Shown piece after piece: positions 12,241-24,362 of a stretch of DNA of 64,000 nt. Numbering within the stretch: position 1 is the stretch's first letter; the number at the start of each line of letters is the position of its first letter. The stretch covers positions 182,001-246,000 of the forward strand of contig WPIO01000181.1 of the NCBI GenBank assembly GCA_009760855.2, read 5' to 3'. The notes below the pieces were generated by a model, which saw nothing but the letters and a program-made list of their open reading frames with translations, was not told where the DNA came from and ran no database searches. The stretch is from Cristatella mucedo (taxonomy: Eukaryota; Bryozoa; Phylactolaemata; Cristatellidae). The position numbers and the translations under genes are program-made.

Positions 12241-12627
12241 TCCTCGACCGCGGCTGTGCATTGGCCGACACCGATGGTGAATCCGCCATATGTTCACCAG
12301 CTGGTTGCCGGCCTGCAGTCGACGAGGCGGACCACAGCTGTGCACCGGCCCCTCACCACGATGCTCCCAACAGCTGTTCGCCAGCGGTTTAGGAAAGGAG
12401 CAGTACCGGCCTGCATACAATCAAACCGAAATCCTAAAGATGCAGTGGGTGCTCCCGCGTGTATTTTAAGTAATGCACGATGCTGCGACCTCCAGCTGTA
12501 AGCTCCTGTATATGCTCGGGCAGAGGGAACTCATTCTATGGTGGTGTATTGTCAACAAGCCTGCACTGCAGGTCAGCTGGCCCGGAGTGGTGAGGAGCAC
12601 CGATTTCGCGAGCGATTCCTTTCGTAC
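12241..12627. other. unassigned
   Basis: Moderately GC-rich sequence between the CT minisatellite and a SINE; no coding similarity. Confidence 0.35.
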
Positions 12628-12790
12628 GAGCCGTAATGGCTCACTAGGTAAGGCGATTGCTTTTTACGACCTCGATTCAGAGGTCGTGAGTTCGAATCCT
12701 GCTGTATCGCCTCTGCAAGCGGCGGCGATAGCCGTAAAGGCTCTTCTGTCACTATGCAAAAAGAGGCTGTTAAATCGGCTAGTATTTTCT
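12628..12790 (+). mobile_element. tRNA-derived SINE, family 1
   Basis: Head with box A-like TGGCTCACTAGGTAAGGC and box B GAGTTCGAATCCTGC, body CTGCAAGCGGCGGCGATAGC, 3' end AGGCTGTTAAATCGGCTAG. Confidence 0.82.
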
Positions 12791-12829
12791 TTTTCTTATA
12801 ACGTAGCCACCAAATTTCGTGTCATGACA

Positions 12830-14440
12830 CTCTCGTGCATTCTAAGGAAAATGGGCAGCGAACACACTCGCCTGTACCTCAATCTACCGAAATCTACCGC
12901 AATCCCTCCACCTCAAAACCACGAGAAATTGGCTTCGCGAATTTCGAACTTGCCTTGCATATAGCAGCACTACGCTGTATTGCAAGTTGAAGCTCACAAA
13001 ATTATCGCCATTCTGCATGCTCGTCCTCACGCAGTCCATTGCAATCGACTGCAGCGGCCAGAGCCGAATACCGAAGTCAACGGCATTCAACCAAAAAGGG
13101 AAAGAAGTCCGATGCGAAATTCTTAATTGCATACGACAGTAATCTTTTGTAATTAAAATTACGCACAAAATTCTCTGAGAACTGTCATTGGCGTTCTCAC
13201 GCAATGCACTGCGATTTACTGCAACGGCCCATGGAAATACCATTGGAAATCCCTTTAATCGACCTCAAAATGCCCAGCATTAGGTCTCGGCTAAGCTCCA
13301 ATTTGAATTGCATATTTAATCGATCTGTGTAAACTGCGAACGCACATTACTTTAAGCATTTGCGTGTGCTCGATCCCCACTAAAGCTCGGCAATCGCTTG
13401 AAAAGACTAGGACAAATACCTCATTTCACTCTAATCCACTGCAAGTCATCCTATAATCGTCAACGCAAAGCTCCCCTTTTATTTGAATATAATCATAGAC
13501 TCAGTTTGAAGGACACCCTTAAAACTTTCGCATCGTTGTCCACTTCTACAGTTTTAGACTATGCACTACAAACGACAGTAGCGGTCAGTTTAGATACTGT
13601 AATCCACAGCAATCGGCCGCAAAACAACCGGAACCGTACGATAGAAGCTCTAATTTTGATTGAACATTATTCTATTCTTTTTTTGTAGTAACTTTACTCT
13701 CACAATTTCACATTAGTTACATCAGCATTCTCAAGCTACGAAATGCGATCGACTTCAGTGGCCCGGGTAAATAACACAATCTACTGCCATCTATCTCAAA
13801 TCAACCAGAAATGGCTGTTCAAGAGTCCACTCCGCATTGCTTATAACGTTCACTGTGATCCTCTGCAATTCGTGGCAAATAGGCCACATATCGGCGGTGC
13901 TAAGCTGCCACTTTGATTGCGTAGCAAAGCGGACTGTGCTTAAAATGTAGTAGCTTACTTTCAACTGATCGCAGACGTACGGTTTCGCACAACGCTCAGC
14001 AAACGATTGTATTGGCTAGAGGAAATGTCGCACACCATTACAATCCACCGCAAATGGATCAGAATTTTTTTGTGCGAGCTCGTATTCTCATTGCATATAA
14101 GCTGTAAGTGTGTTGCACGTGCGCCTACAAAATCTCAACCTATTGTGCTAATTAAAACTTCGGGCGGTGCATGGCGATCGATCGACAGCGACGACCCGTG
14201 AGCCAATGAGGCAATCCACTGCCATCACAAATCGATGAGAAATCAACTACGAGAAGCTCCAATTTGTTTTGACTGAATGTAACATTGCACTGAGTACAAT
14301 GCAATGCGCCACATAATTTGAGCCCGTTTCAAGCATACTATCGGGCAATGCATGGAAATTGACAGCAGTGGCAAATACGGCAATCCGATGTGATTGGAAA
14401 ATACGGCAATCCGATACGACCCTTCGAAAATTGACAGCAA
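12830..14440. repeat. degenerate tandem array of ~170-bp units (satellite-like)
   Basis: A recurring block with the order GCA(A/G)T(G/C)CA.TGC(A/G)AT(C/T)..C..GC(A/G)GCGGCC, then a GAAATACC-like motif, then CCACTGCAA, then AGCTCCAATTTGAATTGCATA. Anchors appear near 13029, 13198, 13369, 13545, 13731, 14000, 14166 and 14338, about 170 bases apart or close to multiples. Units have diverged heavily. No coding potential seen. Confidence 0.55.
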
Positions 14441-14449
14441 GTAGCTTTG

Positions 14450-15050
<601 letters not shown>

Positions 15051-15229
15051 TGATAGAGCGCTACCACAAGGGAGTTGACTTCGCAAGTCGGCTGCTCGAC
15101 TGGACGAGAGAGCCGCGTTGACCAATTCCGTTGGCACAGGTATCTGCCTCAATTTTTTGTTAGGTGGTAGTTTACGAGTGTATTATTTCATCCCGCAGAC
15201 CACCAAGGATGACTACCTACTGCTTCGAG

Positions 15230-15560
15230 GAGGTTATGTAACAGCGCCCGCAGAGGCGGCGGCAGAGTCCGCAAAGTCGCGCGCTGGCAGAGCGTCGTTG
15301 AGATCGCCGGCGGCGGCGGCGGCGGCGGAAGAGCGCTGCGGCGCGGCACTCGTGAGAAGTGAACGCGTGCAGCGGAGGCCGCGCGCTGGTGTGCCGCCGC
15401 GTTCATTACGCGCTCGAGGCCGCACCCGCGAAGTCGGTGCAACCTCAAGGTCGCGTGGCGAGATCGCGGACGAAGACGCCGTCGGAAATGAGCCGACAAA
15501 TGGCCAGCCGAGGTGGCGTCGGATGCTTAGAAGGTCGTCAGCGGTTACCGGTGGATAACG
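15230..15560. other. second GC/CpG-rich island
   Basis: CpG-rich with GGC repeats (15308-15330). Ala-rich frames appear on both strands, as expected from composition alone. No gene recognised. Confidence 0.35.
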
Positions 15561-15902
15561 GGAAGAGAGCTACCAGGCTTAAGAATTAAGCCTTGGATAA
15601 AATTGTTGAGCGTAGATATATACCTCGGTAGCTGCGCCAGAGGAGCAGAGTTGCGGTTTTCCCTCGCAGTGGGGGGGGAGGGTAGACGCATGTTTTTTGG
15701 ACGGAGCCGGAAAGGCCGCTAGAGCGTCCGTCGTCGGTCTTCAGACGAGACGGGCTGTCGTTATTTCCGTTCGAGGAATGCTATTGCTAGAGTTGATACA
15801 TTGGTAACGGTTGTAGAAATGTTTAAATGGGCCAGCCGAGCAGTTGCCGTTCAGGCTTCTCCTCCGAATGGGATACGACTATGCTTAACTTTGTTGGAAG
15901 AA

Positions 15903-16040
15903 TAAATATTAATAATAACAACAATAATAATAATAATAATAAAGGAGAGGAAAATAAGGGAGGTGAAATTATAAGGGGGAGGACAATGGAGTTCGCATAC
16001 ACCCATACGGAGAAATAAATCTCTTTCTAGGCACGTTTAC
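15903..16040 (-). mobile_element. broken L2-like 3' tail
   Basis: ATA/ACA-rich tract at 15903-15943 and, 70 bases on, AAATAAATCTCTTTCTAGGC, a piece of the L2 tail. Probably one old copy split by other sequence. Confidence 0.4.
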
Positions 16041-18640
16041 TGCGACGGGAAGCGAGCGTAGCGCACGATTGAAGACGGTATGCAGAAAATGGCGGCACGC
16101 ATCGGCACGAAAAAGGCGACTTACGCAGACGGAATTAACGCCTTGAGAAACAGGCGAGTGAATTGAGCGAGTGCGTACTCCGGATTGAGACCTGGATCTA
16201 CACGCGGATCGAAAGTTTGTACTTTTTTCGGAATGAACGCCGGACCACCGCAGCCGCAGGAGATCCCGCAGCGCCGCGCTTTCCCGGTCATTCTCGCTCC
16301 TGTTTTTCTGCTCTGCTTAGTTTTCGAGGTGAATGTTTTCAAGTCGAGTTCAAGCTGAGACGTTTATTACAGTGCTGAGAGCGGGAGGCGCCGGTCGTGC
16401 ACCCGAGCAGCGCTGCGTTGACCCCCCGAAGGAATGTCGCCGAGGCTTTCAATTGTGGGCCTAGCATCGTTGTCAAATAGTTAATCGCTATCGTTAAAAG
16501 CACACTTCGAAAGTACTGACCTCGTAGGACAGACAATAAGATTGCATAATGCTACCTCGAGCATACTTGGGCCTGCCTGAAAATTTTAGGACAGCTCACT
16601 GAATCTGGGGCATACGCACAGGGAGACGTGGATGTCCGGAGGCTTCGGAGGTGACCGCTCCCCTTCCCGATGGGTCTGGATGACGCGGCGAGGCCGTGTT
16701 ACTGCGGCCTTTCAAGCATCTGCCGGCCGATGTCACCCCTAGTAGAAGGATGCAAATAGCGCCGTGTGCTTGAAGAGCTCTCAGTGGCGGGGATGCGAAA
16801 AAAATAGAAATCCACGTCAGCTGAAAATGTCGTGCTTGTTACAATGTGATCAAGTATGATGATAATAATGTTAAATATTTTTAGCAAACCCGAAGAGAAA
16901 TAAATACGTTTCCAGAGTCTTTAAATATAAAGTAAGATCGTCGTAAACTGATTACGCGCTGCAGCACAATTTTTGGTCAATGGTATTAACTGTCATCTTC
17001 AAATTGCATGCACAGCAAAAGCACACAATTCCATGCAGCCGCTGCTTTTGTGGCCGGCCTTAATATAGCTACATTGTATGTGCTTGTGATTCTAAAACGA
17101 GTGATTTCACGCCTTTTGGTTGAGGATAATAAAAAGAAACAATCAAATGAACCAAAATTAGCATGCATATTTGGTCGCGTTAAACAAAAACGGACAAAAA
17201 TGACCACGCGATTTGGAAGCGAACGATTTGTAGAGATTAACGATTCATTCACGAATCAGCTCTCAGATCCAATCTCCGTCAATTTTTTTTCTCTCGCCAC
17301 GACTTCCTTGTTAGTGTCACTTAAAATCCAGTAAATCAAAGCGACAGCGCTCTCTCGCTCGCTCAGCTTGTTCCTGCAGCTCCGACCCGGTTCCCCTTGA
17401 GTTTATCACGTGAGAGACGAGGACTTTTGAGGACATCCGCGAAGCCCGTCGTCTGCGGTTCTTCACCACAGTCTCAGTTAGCCGCATGCAGTTCTCGTCT
17501 TCTAATTCCCAATAAACTTAATCAGGGATTATGACGTATGAGAGTGACAATGATAGTCGGCAGTTTGTATTGCTCCTTAATACTCTGTTCAGGTGGTTTG
17601 CAAGTCGTTGCAGAAGAGTCATTAATATATAGCTAATGACATGCACAAAATCCTGCATAGTTAAGCCTGCAAAGTTACAGAAGAAACTTTCGGCAGTTGG
17701 TTAGCACGACTCCCGGTTTGCAACATGGACTTAAGCTTGCGAAGGTAAGCAGATCGTGCCGGAAGGTCAGATCATACCGCAGATCATGCAGATCACACAG
17801 ATCGTGCAGATCGTGTACCGGAAGAAAACGATTTCACAGTGTTTCTATATTTTCTATATAAAGGCGTGCCGCTCTGACCGTTGGTTACGACGTGTAAAGT
17901 TTCGTATAATGCATAACCGCAGAAAAGAAAAATTTATCACAGACAGAGCAAAGGCCGCGTGGACAATTTAGGATTTTCGCTCTTTTTCGAAATGCTTCGA
18001 ATTAGAAGATGACGGCGGCATCGAGTTCCGGACTTTGGGGTATAGTAACTTGAAGGCACAGTGCTAGGGCATTTGAAGTTAGCTGAACAAGTAATCGACC
18101 CGAGTAATCGGCCAGAGCAAGCGAGTAAAGAAACTTGAAGGCGAGCTACATGATCTTCGAGTCGATACGAAGTTGCTGCTTGATGGGAAGCCATCGCAGA
18201 TTGGGGAGTGGATGGCGGTGCTCTGCGGCAGATGCGACGTTTACAAAAGACGAGCCAAATAGCGCACCTTACATGCTCTTATGCGTAAGCGATACAGGGG
18301 TCCGTAAAAAACTCGTCTGATCTTTCTCATTTGTTTGGTAGCTTTCCGCAGGCCGTCCCTTCTCCTGCGAAATTTACCTACCGACTCGAAGCAGCGAGTC
18401 GTCGTCGCATGCCGTGTATCCTGGATTGCAGCTCTCGAGAATCTCTCGAGAGCTCTCTGCGCAGGCTGCTCTTGACTAGGATTGGGTTCGGATCGGTCAT
18501 ACAAAGCCCAGAAGTTCAAAGTCCGGATTTTCTCGACAGTTTTTTATTGGTGTGAGCTTTTAGGATATTGCGTAGCGATTCGCCCTCTTTCGCGTTAGGG
18601 CGCCGTTCTTTTGGATCTGCGGTAGGAATGTCGTCCGGAT
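16041..18640. other. unassigned, 5' flank of CHRAC1-like gene
   Basis: No gene recognised. Contains the CAGATC repeats at 17.75 kb and a palindrome TCTCGAGAATCTCTCGAGAG at about 18432. Confidence 0.35.
17745..17822. repeat. CAGATCRTGC short direct repeats
   Basis: Five or six CAGATC(G/A)T(G/A)C units spaced 8-14 bases apart. Confidence 0.65.
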
Positions 18641-18672
18641 GAAGCCGGCGTCCTAATATAAAAATGGCGGCG
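18640..18672 (+). promoter_or_regulatory. CHRAC1 start region with YY1-like element
   Basis: AAAAATGGCGGCG overlaps the start codon and fits the YY1 element often found at TATA-less animal promoters and start codons. Upstream sequence is moderately CpG-rich. Confidence 0.35.
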
Positions 18673-18813
18673 CGCGAGTCCCTCGACGTTGCCGAGGAGC
18701 GCATGAAGGCAGCGTGCGTCCTGCCGGTGTCCCGGGTAAAGACCATAATGAAGAGTTCGCCGGATGTTGAGAATATATCTCACGATGCCATATTTATGAT
18801 TACCAAAGCCACG
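18664..18813 (+). CDS. CHRAC1: CHRAC1/CHRAC-15-like histone-fold protein, exon 1
   Basis: CHRAC1 pairs with a second small histone-fold subunit (POLE3/CHRAC-17) in the ISWI-containing CHRAC nucleosome-sliding complex. This exon encodes a 50-residue N-terminal part starting MAARESLDVAEE.., with LPVSRVKTIMKSSPDVENIS and ITKAT. Human CHRAC1 has LPLSRIRVIMKSSPEVSSIN and AKATELF at the same positions, i.e. histone-fold helix 1 and the start of helix 2. Donor ACG|GTGAGG, phase 0. The start codon sits in AAAATGGCGGC, a YY1-type downstream initiator. Confidence 0.9.
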
Positions 18814-18867
18814 GTGAGGACGCAGCACGAGAGGACGACGCATTGTCGACTGCTCGCGCGCACTTCG

Positions 18868-18985
18868 GCAGAGCTAGCGTTGCTCTGCCGGTGCGTCGCT
18901 CTGCTCTTGCTCTTGCGTTGCTCTGCTCTGTGTTGCTCTGCTCTGCCGGTGCGTTGCTCTGCTCTTCTCTGCTTACTCTGCACCG
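18868..18985. repeat. TTGCTCTGCTCTG-type repeat
   Basis: Imperfect units of GCTCTGCTCTTGCTCT and GCTCTGCCGGTGCGTTGCTC shortly after CHRAC1 exon 1. Confidence 0.75.
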
Positions 18986-19708
18986 GCTCGCAATGCGAGC
19001 CGCGTTCTCATTCATGCCGCAGCCGAATATTTGTGCAACCATTTTACCATGATATTAGGTTTTACATTAGCTGCGTCGCACAGGTTCGAAATTTGTACGG
19101 GGCATCAATGATAATAATGATATGATATTTTTATAGCGCCGTCGGAGAATAAATCTATTCCTAGGTACTTGGCATTTGTTGTAAAGGAAGCATGTCAGAA
19201 TGTTAAGGGATAGCTTGAGCAGTGTCTGCACGCATAAGCTCACGCAAGATCGTTCGCTCGGACCAGCTAATACTATCAGGAACAGGTGGGTTTTACAGGC
19301 TTTGGGAGCGTATGAGCTAAAGGCACGGTCTGCAAAGAATTTGAGGCTAGTTCGAGACACAGCTAAGCGACTCGACTCAGACGAGCGGGTGATACGATGC
19401 CTGGCCTGATAGGGAAGCAGTTTTAATAGGTAGGCTGGAGCAAGAGAATGAAGGCAATTTAAAGTGAGCGGCAAAGCCTTTTTAAGTCGACGCAATGCTT
19501 GATGGGGAGCCAGTGCATGTCGGTCAGAAGTCTTATAATGTGGCAACTTCTACCCTATCGACAGATAAACCTGGTTGCTGTGTTTTGCACCAACTGTAAG
19601 CACCTTATTGCACAGGCCGGAAAGCATGCTAGTCGTGAGTTACAGAGTTAAGACCGAATGTCAAAAATGCATGGACGTGCTTGGATGTGGTATCGCTGTC
19701 TAAGCAGG

Positions 19709-19850
19709 TGTGGCCCAGGGGCAAAGTGCTTGTCTTCAACGACCAAAGTCGTGGGTTCAAGCCTTGCAGCACACCCAAACCGCCTGGATAGAGATTACGT
19801 CCTCATACGATGCTATAGAAATGAGCGTATTTAATTAATTTTATTAATGT
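19709..19850 (+). mobile_element. SINE family 2, inserted in an old L2
   Basis: GGGGCAAAGTGCTTGTCTTC, AAAGTCGTGGGTTCAAGCCT, GGATAGAGATTACGTCCTC, then T/A-rich end. L2 sequence resumes after it. Confidence 0.62.
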
Positions 19851-19872
19851 ACGCAGATGAAAGTAGGCAGAC

Positions 19873-19940
19873 TTAGCTTACGTCGTAAGACCTTACGTCG
19901 TAAGTAGGCAGACTTGGCTTACGTCGAGCTTACGTCGTCG
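19873..19940. repeat. palindromic CTTACGTCGTAAG repeats
   Basis: CTTACGTCGTAAG occurs twice in a row and partial CTTACGTCG units follow, inside an old L2 copy. Confidence 0.8.
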
Positions 19941-20172
19941 TCATGTGAAGGGTCACTTTGGAACAGGACGCTCAGATTTCGTGCAGATACTTCAGGCGAT
20001 ATAATACCCGAGTCAATTTTTAAAAGATTGGTTTTCCTATATCCGAGTAGCACTTGGTTTGAGCATAGCTAGTAATTTGGTTTTATCGTCATTTAATTTT
20101 GAGAAAGTTTGCTGCCAGCCATGTGTCAGGAATACCCTCAGCAATAGGGTTGTGCAGCTCCGGGATGTCGTA

Positions 20173-20203
20173 GTGCTATCCTTATTCAAAATAAGGATAG
20201 CAC
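20173..20203. repeat. perfect 14-bp hairpin
   Basis: GTGCTATCCTTATT, loop CAA, AATAAGGATAGCAC. Followed by a direct repeat of ACACGTCGATGAGA-like sequence. Confidence 0.9.
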
Positions 20204-20267
20204 GTCGATGAGACCCGGATACACGTCGATGAGAGGAGCTACTTGTCTTTTTACTTTTGTCTGGGTT

Positions 20268-20530
20268 GCTGTTGCACTTGAAATCATTTCTTACGAAACG
20301 ACGACCACTCTCTTGCTGCCGACTATGGCTCGTTTCCAGCGGTCCTGAGCTGCTACTTCCATGCTACTCACTACCTCAACTGCTCTCCTGACTCGGCTAT
20401 GCTTCCCACTTTCTCTTTGTTGCGTGAGACAAAGTCGGTTGGTTACCGAATGCGTACCGAAAGCCGCTTTGGCTGTGAGTGCGCTATACGAAAGTCCTTA
20501 GCGTAACACCCACATAGTCTTTGACTGACC
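20268..20530 (+). mobile_element. ACATT-tailed LINE 3' fragment
   Basis: Matches the untranslated region from CCGACTATGGCTCG to TAACACCCACATAGTC; the final ACATT repeats are lost. Inside intron 1 of the CHRAC1-like gene. Confidence 0.75.
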
Positions 20531-21090
20531 GTGTGATCTCTCTGATTAGTCATCGCGTCGCTGCTAACGGTCTGCAATTGCCAGGTTTGTTTTCACTGGC
20601 ATTCGTTCCTCTGTGTATGCACCACGTGATGCATGCACCACGTGGCCCCTGATCGTTTTTCTAGCTGGAAATGTTAGGGCCTGTCAAGGGCATAGTGGGA
20701 GTGCTTCGTTTTTATTGATAGCATTCAACCAAGACATATTCTGTGACTAGATAGTGCAACAATAGCTTTGCGCGAGTTTTTATGTAGGGAATCCGTTTTG
20801 TAAACTCTGTGAGTCTTGGCGACTCGGTTGTCAATACGAGCAAGTTGGGACTTGTCATCGGTAGGCAGGCACCCTGTGTCTGTCACGCGGGGTAAGAGGT
20901 TTCTCTATGGCACATGAGACAAGGAATTGACACCTACGTGTGCGTCCTACTATTGTGTATCCGTCCATCTATTAACTCGATTAGACTTGGCGACCCTAAA
21001 CGGTTGCTGCCTGCTGTGGTGGCCTTCTCGTGCTGTTTCTACTAGTGCTCGCAGTGCAACTTGAAAACTTGTTCGCATACTTTAACCGCA
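20531..21090. other. CHRAC1 intron 1, unassigned end
   Basis: Intronic; nothing recognised besides the acceptor region before 21092. Confidence 0.4.
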
Positions 21091-21091
21091 G

Positions 21092-21215
21092 GAGCTGTTT
21101 GTCAAGTCGCTAGCCGAGCAGGTGTACGAGTCATACGGCAGAAGCACGAACGAGCTGGACTATGCTCACTTGGCAGACACAGTCAATAAAGACGACAACC
21201 TTCAATTCCTGCAGG
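21092..21215 (+). CDS. CHRAC1: CHRAC1-like histone-fold protein, exon 2
   Basis: Acceptor TTAACCGCAG, donor G|GTGAGC. It continues ELFVKSLAEQVYESYGR, then ELDYAHLADTVNKDDNLQFL, i.e. histone-fold helices 2 and 3. The human counterpart is ELFVQCLATYSYRHG.. and LTYSDLANTAQQSETFQFL. The joined reading is KATELFV. It ends after one base of a codon, which in relatives opens DILPKK. Confidence 0.9.
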
Positions 21216-21639
21216 GTGAGCTAGCATGTATTGTATGCCTGACTGTCAGAGATTGCTCCAAACTTTTTTGTCTGGCCATCACGCCGGTAGCGTGCTGTGC
21301 CATTGCTTTGGCGTGAACGCGCGACAGTGGCCATCTCCTGAGTCGGTTGCTGGTTGTATATACGTGGAGAGAGCGATAGCCAATGGCCCACAATCTCCCT
21401 TCGTCGTCCTACCGCTTGGTAGAAGTCGAATGCCCCGTTTGCTGTTGTGACCGATCGCTTATCAGTCAGAATGGCTGTATAGGCACGTGGCCGTGCCACC
21501 GTCAGCGCCCGACAATCAGCCAAGGCTGGTGACTCGGACCTCGCGATCCAGTGTGTGGCAAGTCGCGAAATGTGCCCTCCTCCTACATACAGCCTCCATT
21601 TCATTGTTACCTTGTTACGGTTGTACAAAAATCTTTTGT

Positions 21640-21718
21640 TTCCTGTGCAGCAAATGTAAAGCGCATAGAAAGAGATTTGATTTCTCTGAGGGTGCTTTAT
21701 CAAGTGTATTATTATTAT
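21640..21718 (+). mobile_element. L2/CR1-like LINE 3' tail
   Basis: GCAAATGTAAAGCGCATAG.. to (ATT)n, inside the presumed second intron of the CHRAC1-like gene. Confidence 0.75.
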
Positions 21719-21764
21719 TGTTAAATATCTCAGTGGATTCCGGTCGGTGGCTTCGTCCGTGCAG

Positions 21765-21778
21765 ACATCTTATCCTGA
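21765..21778 (+). CDS. candidate terminal exon of CHRAC1-like gene
   Basis: Acceptor GGCTTCGTCCGTGCAG followed by AC ATC TTA TCC TGA. In the phase left by exon 2 it reads D-I-L-S-stop, matching the DIL of the family motif DILPKK and then ending. That would give a 95-residue protein lacking the final helix and acidic tail. It could be a chance match, with the true exon elsewhere. Confidence 0.3.
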
Positions 21779-21779
21779 A

Positions 21780-23640
21780 GCCCAGTTTCTTGCCACGTGA
21801 ATATGTTCAGTAAGATCTCTTAGGATGCAAATTTCAAAACCGCCATAGCAACATGTTTTTTACACTCGCTCGGTGCTGTATGGAGCATGACGGATGGCAT
21901 CTGTCTTCACCATGTGTCCAGTGTCAAATTTTAAAACGCCTCTCTGTGGACTAGAGACAAAAAAGTGGCCTACACAAACGGCTTGCAATGGCCCCTCCTG
22001 CACTTGTCTACTTACGGTTTATAAGGAAGGGAAGTCGTTAAGATTTGTTTCGCGATTAACATAGGTAGCGCCGACGAACTCGAATCGAAAGCGCGAATTT
22101 GTAAAAAAAAAAAAATTTTTATTGTCGTCTCTGATGGGGCTGCTTTTGGGTGAACTGACTTTGCTACCGAAAGACTCGGCTGTAGCTGGAATTGTGCTCC
22201 GTGCCGCGTGTTACGTCTAGCCGTCACTGCGCTGGCGATCCCCTGGCTCTTGGCCTGCTCGATCTTGCTCGTCCTGCTGAGTCGTTTGCTGGCGTCCCCC
22301 CCCCCACCCACCCACCCACCTGTGCCTTTCATCTGTCCTCGATGGACTGGCTGGATGGGTCAGTTTGAATCGGCCCGGTTTACTGGCCAGCTTTCATCGC
22401 CTTTTTGTTTGTAGAAATAATACCTCGCAAAGTGAAGGTTAGAGATGTCCTCACGATACAGAGGGACTAGATGGACTTTCAGCTTCGTGTGCACGGGCCT
22501 GCATCAGGTCTCACTCTCAGCGGCATCACAGTTGAATGTCCGAACACAGGCTGCCCTGCTGCAGCAGCCGCCTGTGCTGGCGGTGGCTGCTGCCGCCTGC
22601 ACTGCCTAATCTGCTGCTGTGCAGCTACCCTTTTTGGTGTGCGTGCTGATAGCGCAGCATTGCAGCCCATATTTTGGAATAATCAATAAAAAAGTATATC
22701 CACATCTTAACGTTAATATCACTGCAATCGTATGCAGCACCTAGCAGTTGCCCTGCGTTATTTTCAAATAAAGTTCCTGGAAAGAGATTGTGTTCCTTGG
22801 GGAATTTATAAAGATGTCTTATTATGAGAATAATTTTATTATTATTACTACTGTTGGCAGTCTCCTCTGCACAGCTCGTGCATCGTGTCGAGCAATGCAT
22901 ATGCTTGCACCAAGCAAGAGCAGCTAATAAAAAACAGCCTCATTTATACAACTGTAGACGAACTGCAGTGCCATTCACTTACATGAAGCAAGCAATACAG
23001 AGTTTGCCAACTGCAGGACTCAAACCCACGTCCTAAATGGGCATGGGCTAACACCCACCCGGCCGGGAAGCCCTCCTCAGTCCGGAAGTGAGAGCACGCT
23101 GCACATACAATGAACGGCCGTAGGCACACCTCTTGCAGCTGTGCCTTCCTTGTGTCGCATGCACTTCACGTAGGTGCTAAACACGTTTGAGGCAATGCAA
23201 TAAAGTCTGAAACGAATCCTGCCCCAAACTAAGGCATATAGCGGTTTTCGTCATTTCACGGCTGATGCGAGGGAACTCTTGCCGACTCGCTCTCGCTTCC
23301 ACGCGAGACGTTGGACTCGCAGCAGCAGCACGAGTCTGCTGCTGCTGGTCTGACCGAAACTCGGCTCACAGCCTCGATGCCATAGCCAGCAGCCGATGAC
23401 AGGCCGACCGTCAGCGAGTCGCTTCTGGGTGGAACGTCGCCGTGTCGCCCCGTTCGTCTGCTTAATAATACTGCAAATTCTGCCGTGTAGGAACATGGTG
23501 CGGCCGCTTTGATCTCGTTCGACGTCACACGCACACGGTTAGGGTGCTCACGAGACCTGTCGTTGGTTCGACTCCAACTGGGGCTGGATTCGTTTCAATG
23601 GCAGCTGCAAGCAAAAGATAAGTAAAGCAATGGTCGGGTG
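21780..23640. other. unassigned
   Basis: Apart from an old L2 tail at 22.8 kb and an AATAAA at 22685-22690 that could end the CHRAC1-like transcript, nothing recognised. A box B-like GGACTCAAACCCACG occurs near 23014 (SINE remnant). Confidence 0.35.
22760..22855 (+). mobile_element. old L2-like 3' tail
   Basis: AAGTTCCTGGAAAGAGATTG, TCCTTGGGGAATTTATAAAG, then ATT repeats; a diverged form of the shared tail. Confidence 0.5.
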
Positions 23641-23910
23641 ACCACAGCCTCAATTATCTAACTTTAGAGGTGCCTAGGGAAGGCGTAACTCCCACTTGCA
23701 GCTGGCAGTAAAGAATTGCAACTTAAGACCAGGGGTCGTGAAGAGTGAAAAGCTGATTTTACAGCCTCATTGGTATGAGAGCGGCAGAAGAGTCTTTGCG
23801 GCTATCACGACAGCTTGCAGTTGGCTATAAAGGATCGCCCACTGCAGGACTCGAACCCACGACCTCGGGGTCGGGAAGGGCAAGTACCTTACCTCCTGTT
23901 ATAAGAGGGG
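23640..23910 (-). mobile_element. two adjacent family 1 SINEs
   Basis: 23751-23910 is a nearly complete copy (box B in GGACTCGAACCCACGACC reversed). 23640-23748 is a more decayed piece of the same family, CTTGCAGCTGGCAGTAAAGA. Confidence 0.7.
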
Positions 23911-24124
23911 GGGGGAACACCGCGAAACTAGGCTGAGAGACAGGGTTGGTAAGGGGTGAAAGTCTCTAAGGCTCTTCTGCTGTTACTAAAAAATACCAAT
24001 GCTCAATTAGCTGATCATAACTTTTTTTTAACTCTGGTGCTAGATATTGCCCACGTTGCTTCTTTTTTTGCGGGTATACTTACTAGCTTTGGCGGTCGCA
24101 AGGTTTTAATCTCTTGGAGTGTGC

Positions 24125-24362
24125 GGTCTTTCAGCTGCTGAGTTCCAGGCTTTCGGAGCATACGAACTAAATGCATGGTCTCCAAACAAAGAATTTGAGG
24201 TTTGTACAGGGTATTTATAGACTGTTGGATTTCGAAAAGCGGGTGGTACGATGCTTGGCCTAATAGGGGAGTATATATGAGAGATAGGCTGGAGCCAAAT
24301 AATGAAGTGACCTAAAAGTGAGCGACATAACCTCTAAGTCAATCCGTTGCTTGACTGGTGTG
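24125..24362 (-). mobile_element. L2/CR1-like LINE internal fragment
   Basis: About 240 bases matching the C-terminal ORF2 segment ([19 protein letters not shown] region) on the minus strand, close to but opposite in orientation to the copy at 24.5 kb. Contains small indels. Confidence 0.75.

Larger units (their letters stand above)
19105..20130 (-). mobile_element. diverged L2/CR1-like LINE with nested SINE
   Basis: Old copy: tail AGCGCCGTCGGAGAATAAATC, then a C-terminal ORF2 region ([14 protein letters not shown]-like) and further upstream parts to about 20130, with many indels. A SINE occupies 19709-19850. It lies in the first intron of the CHRAC1-like gene. Confidence 0.72.
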
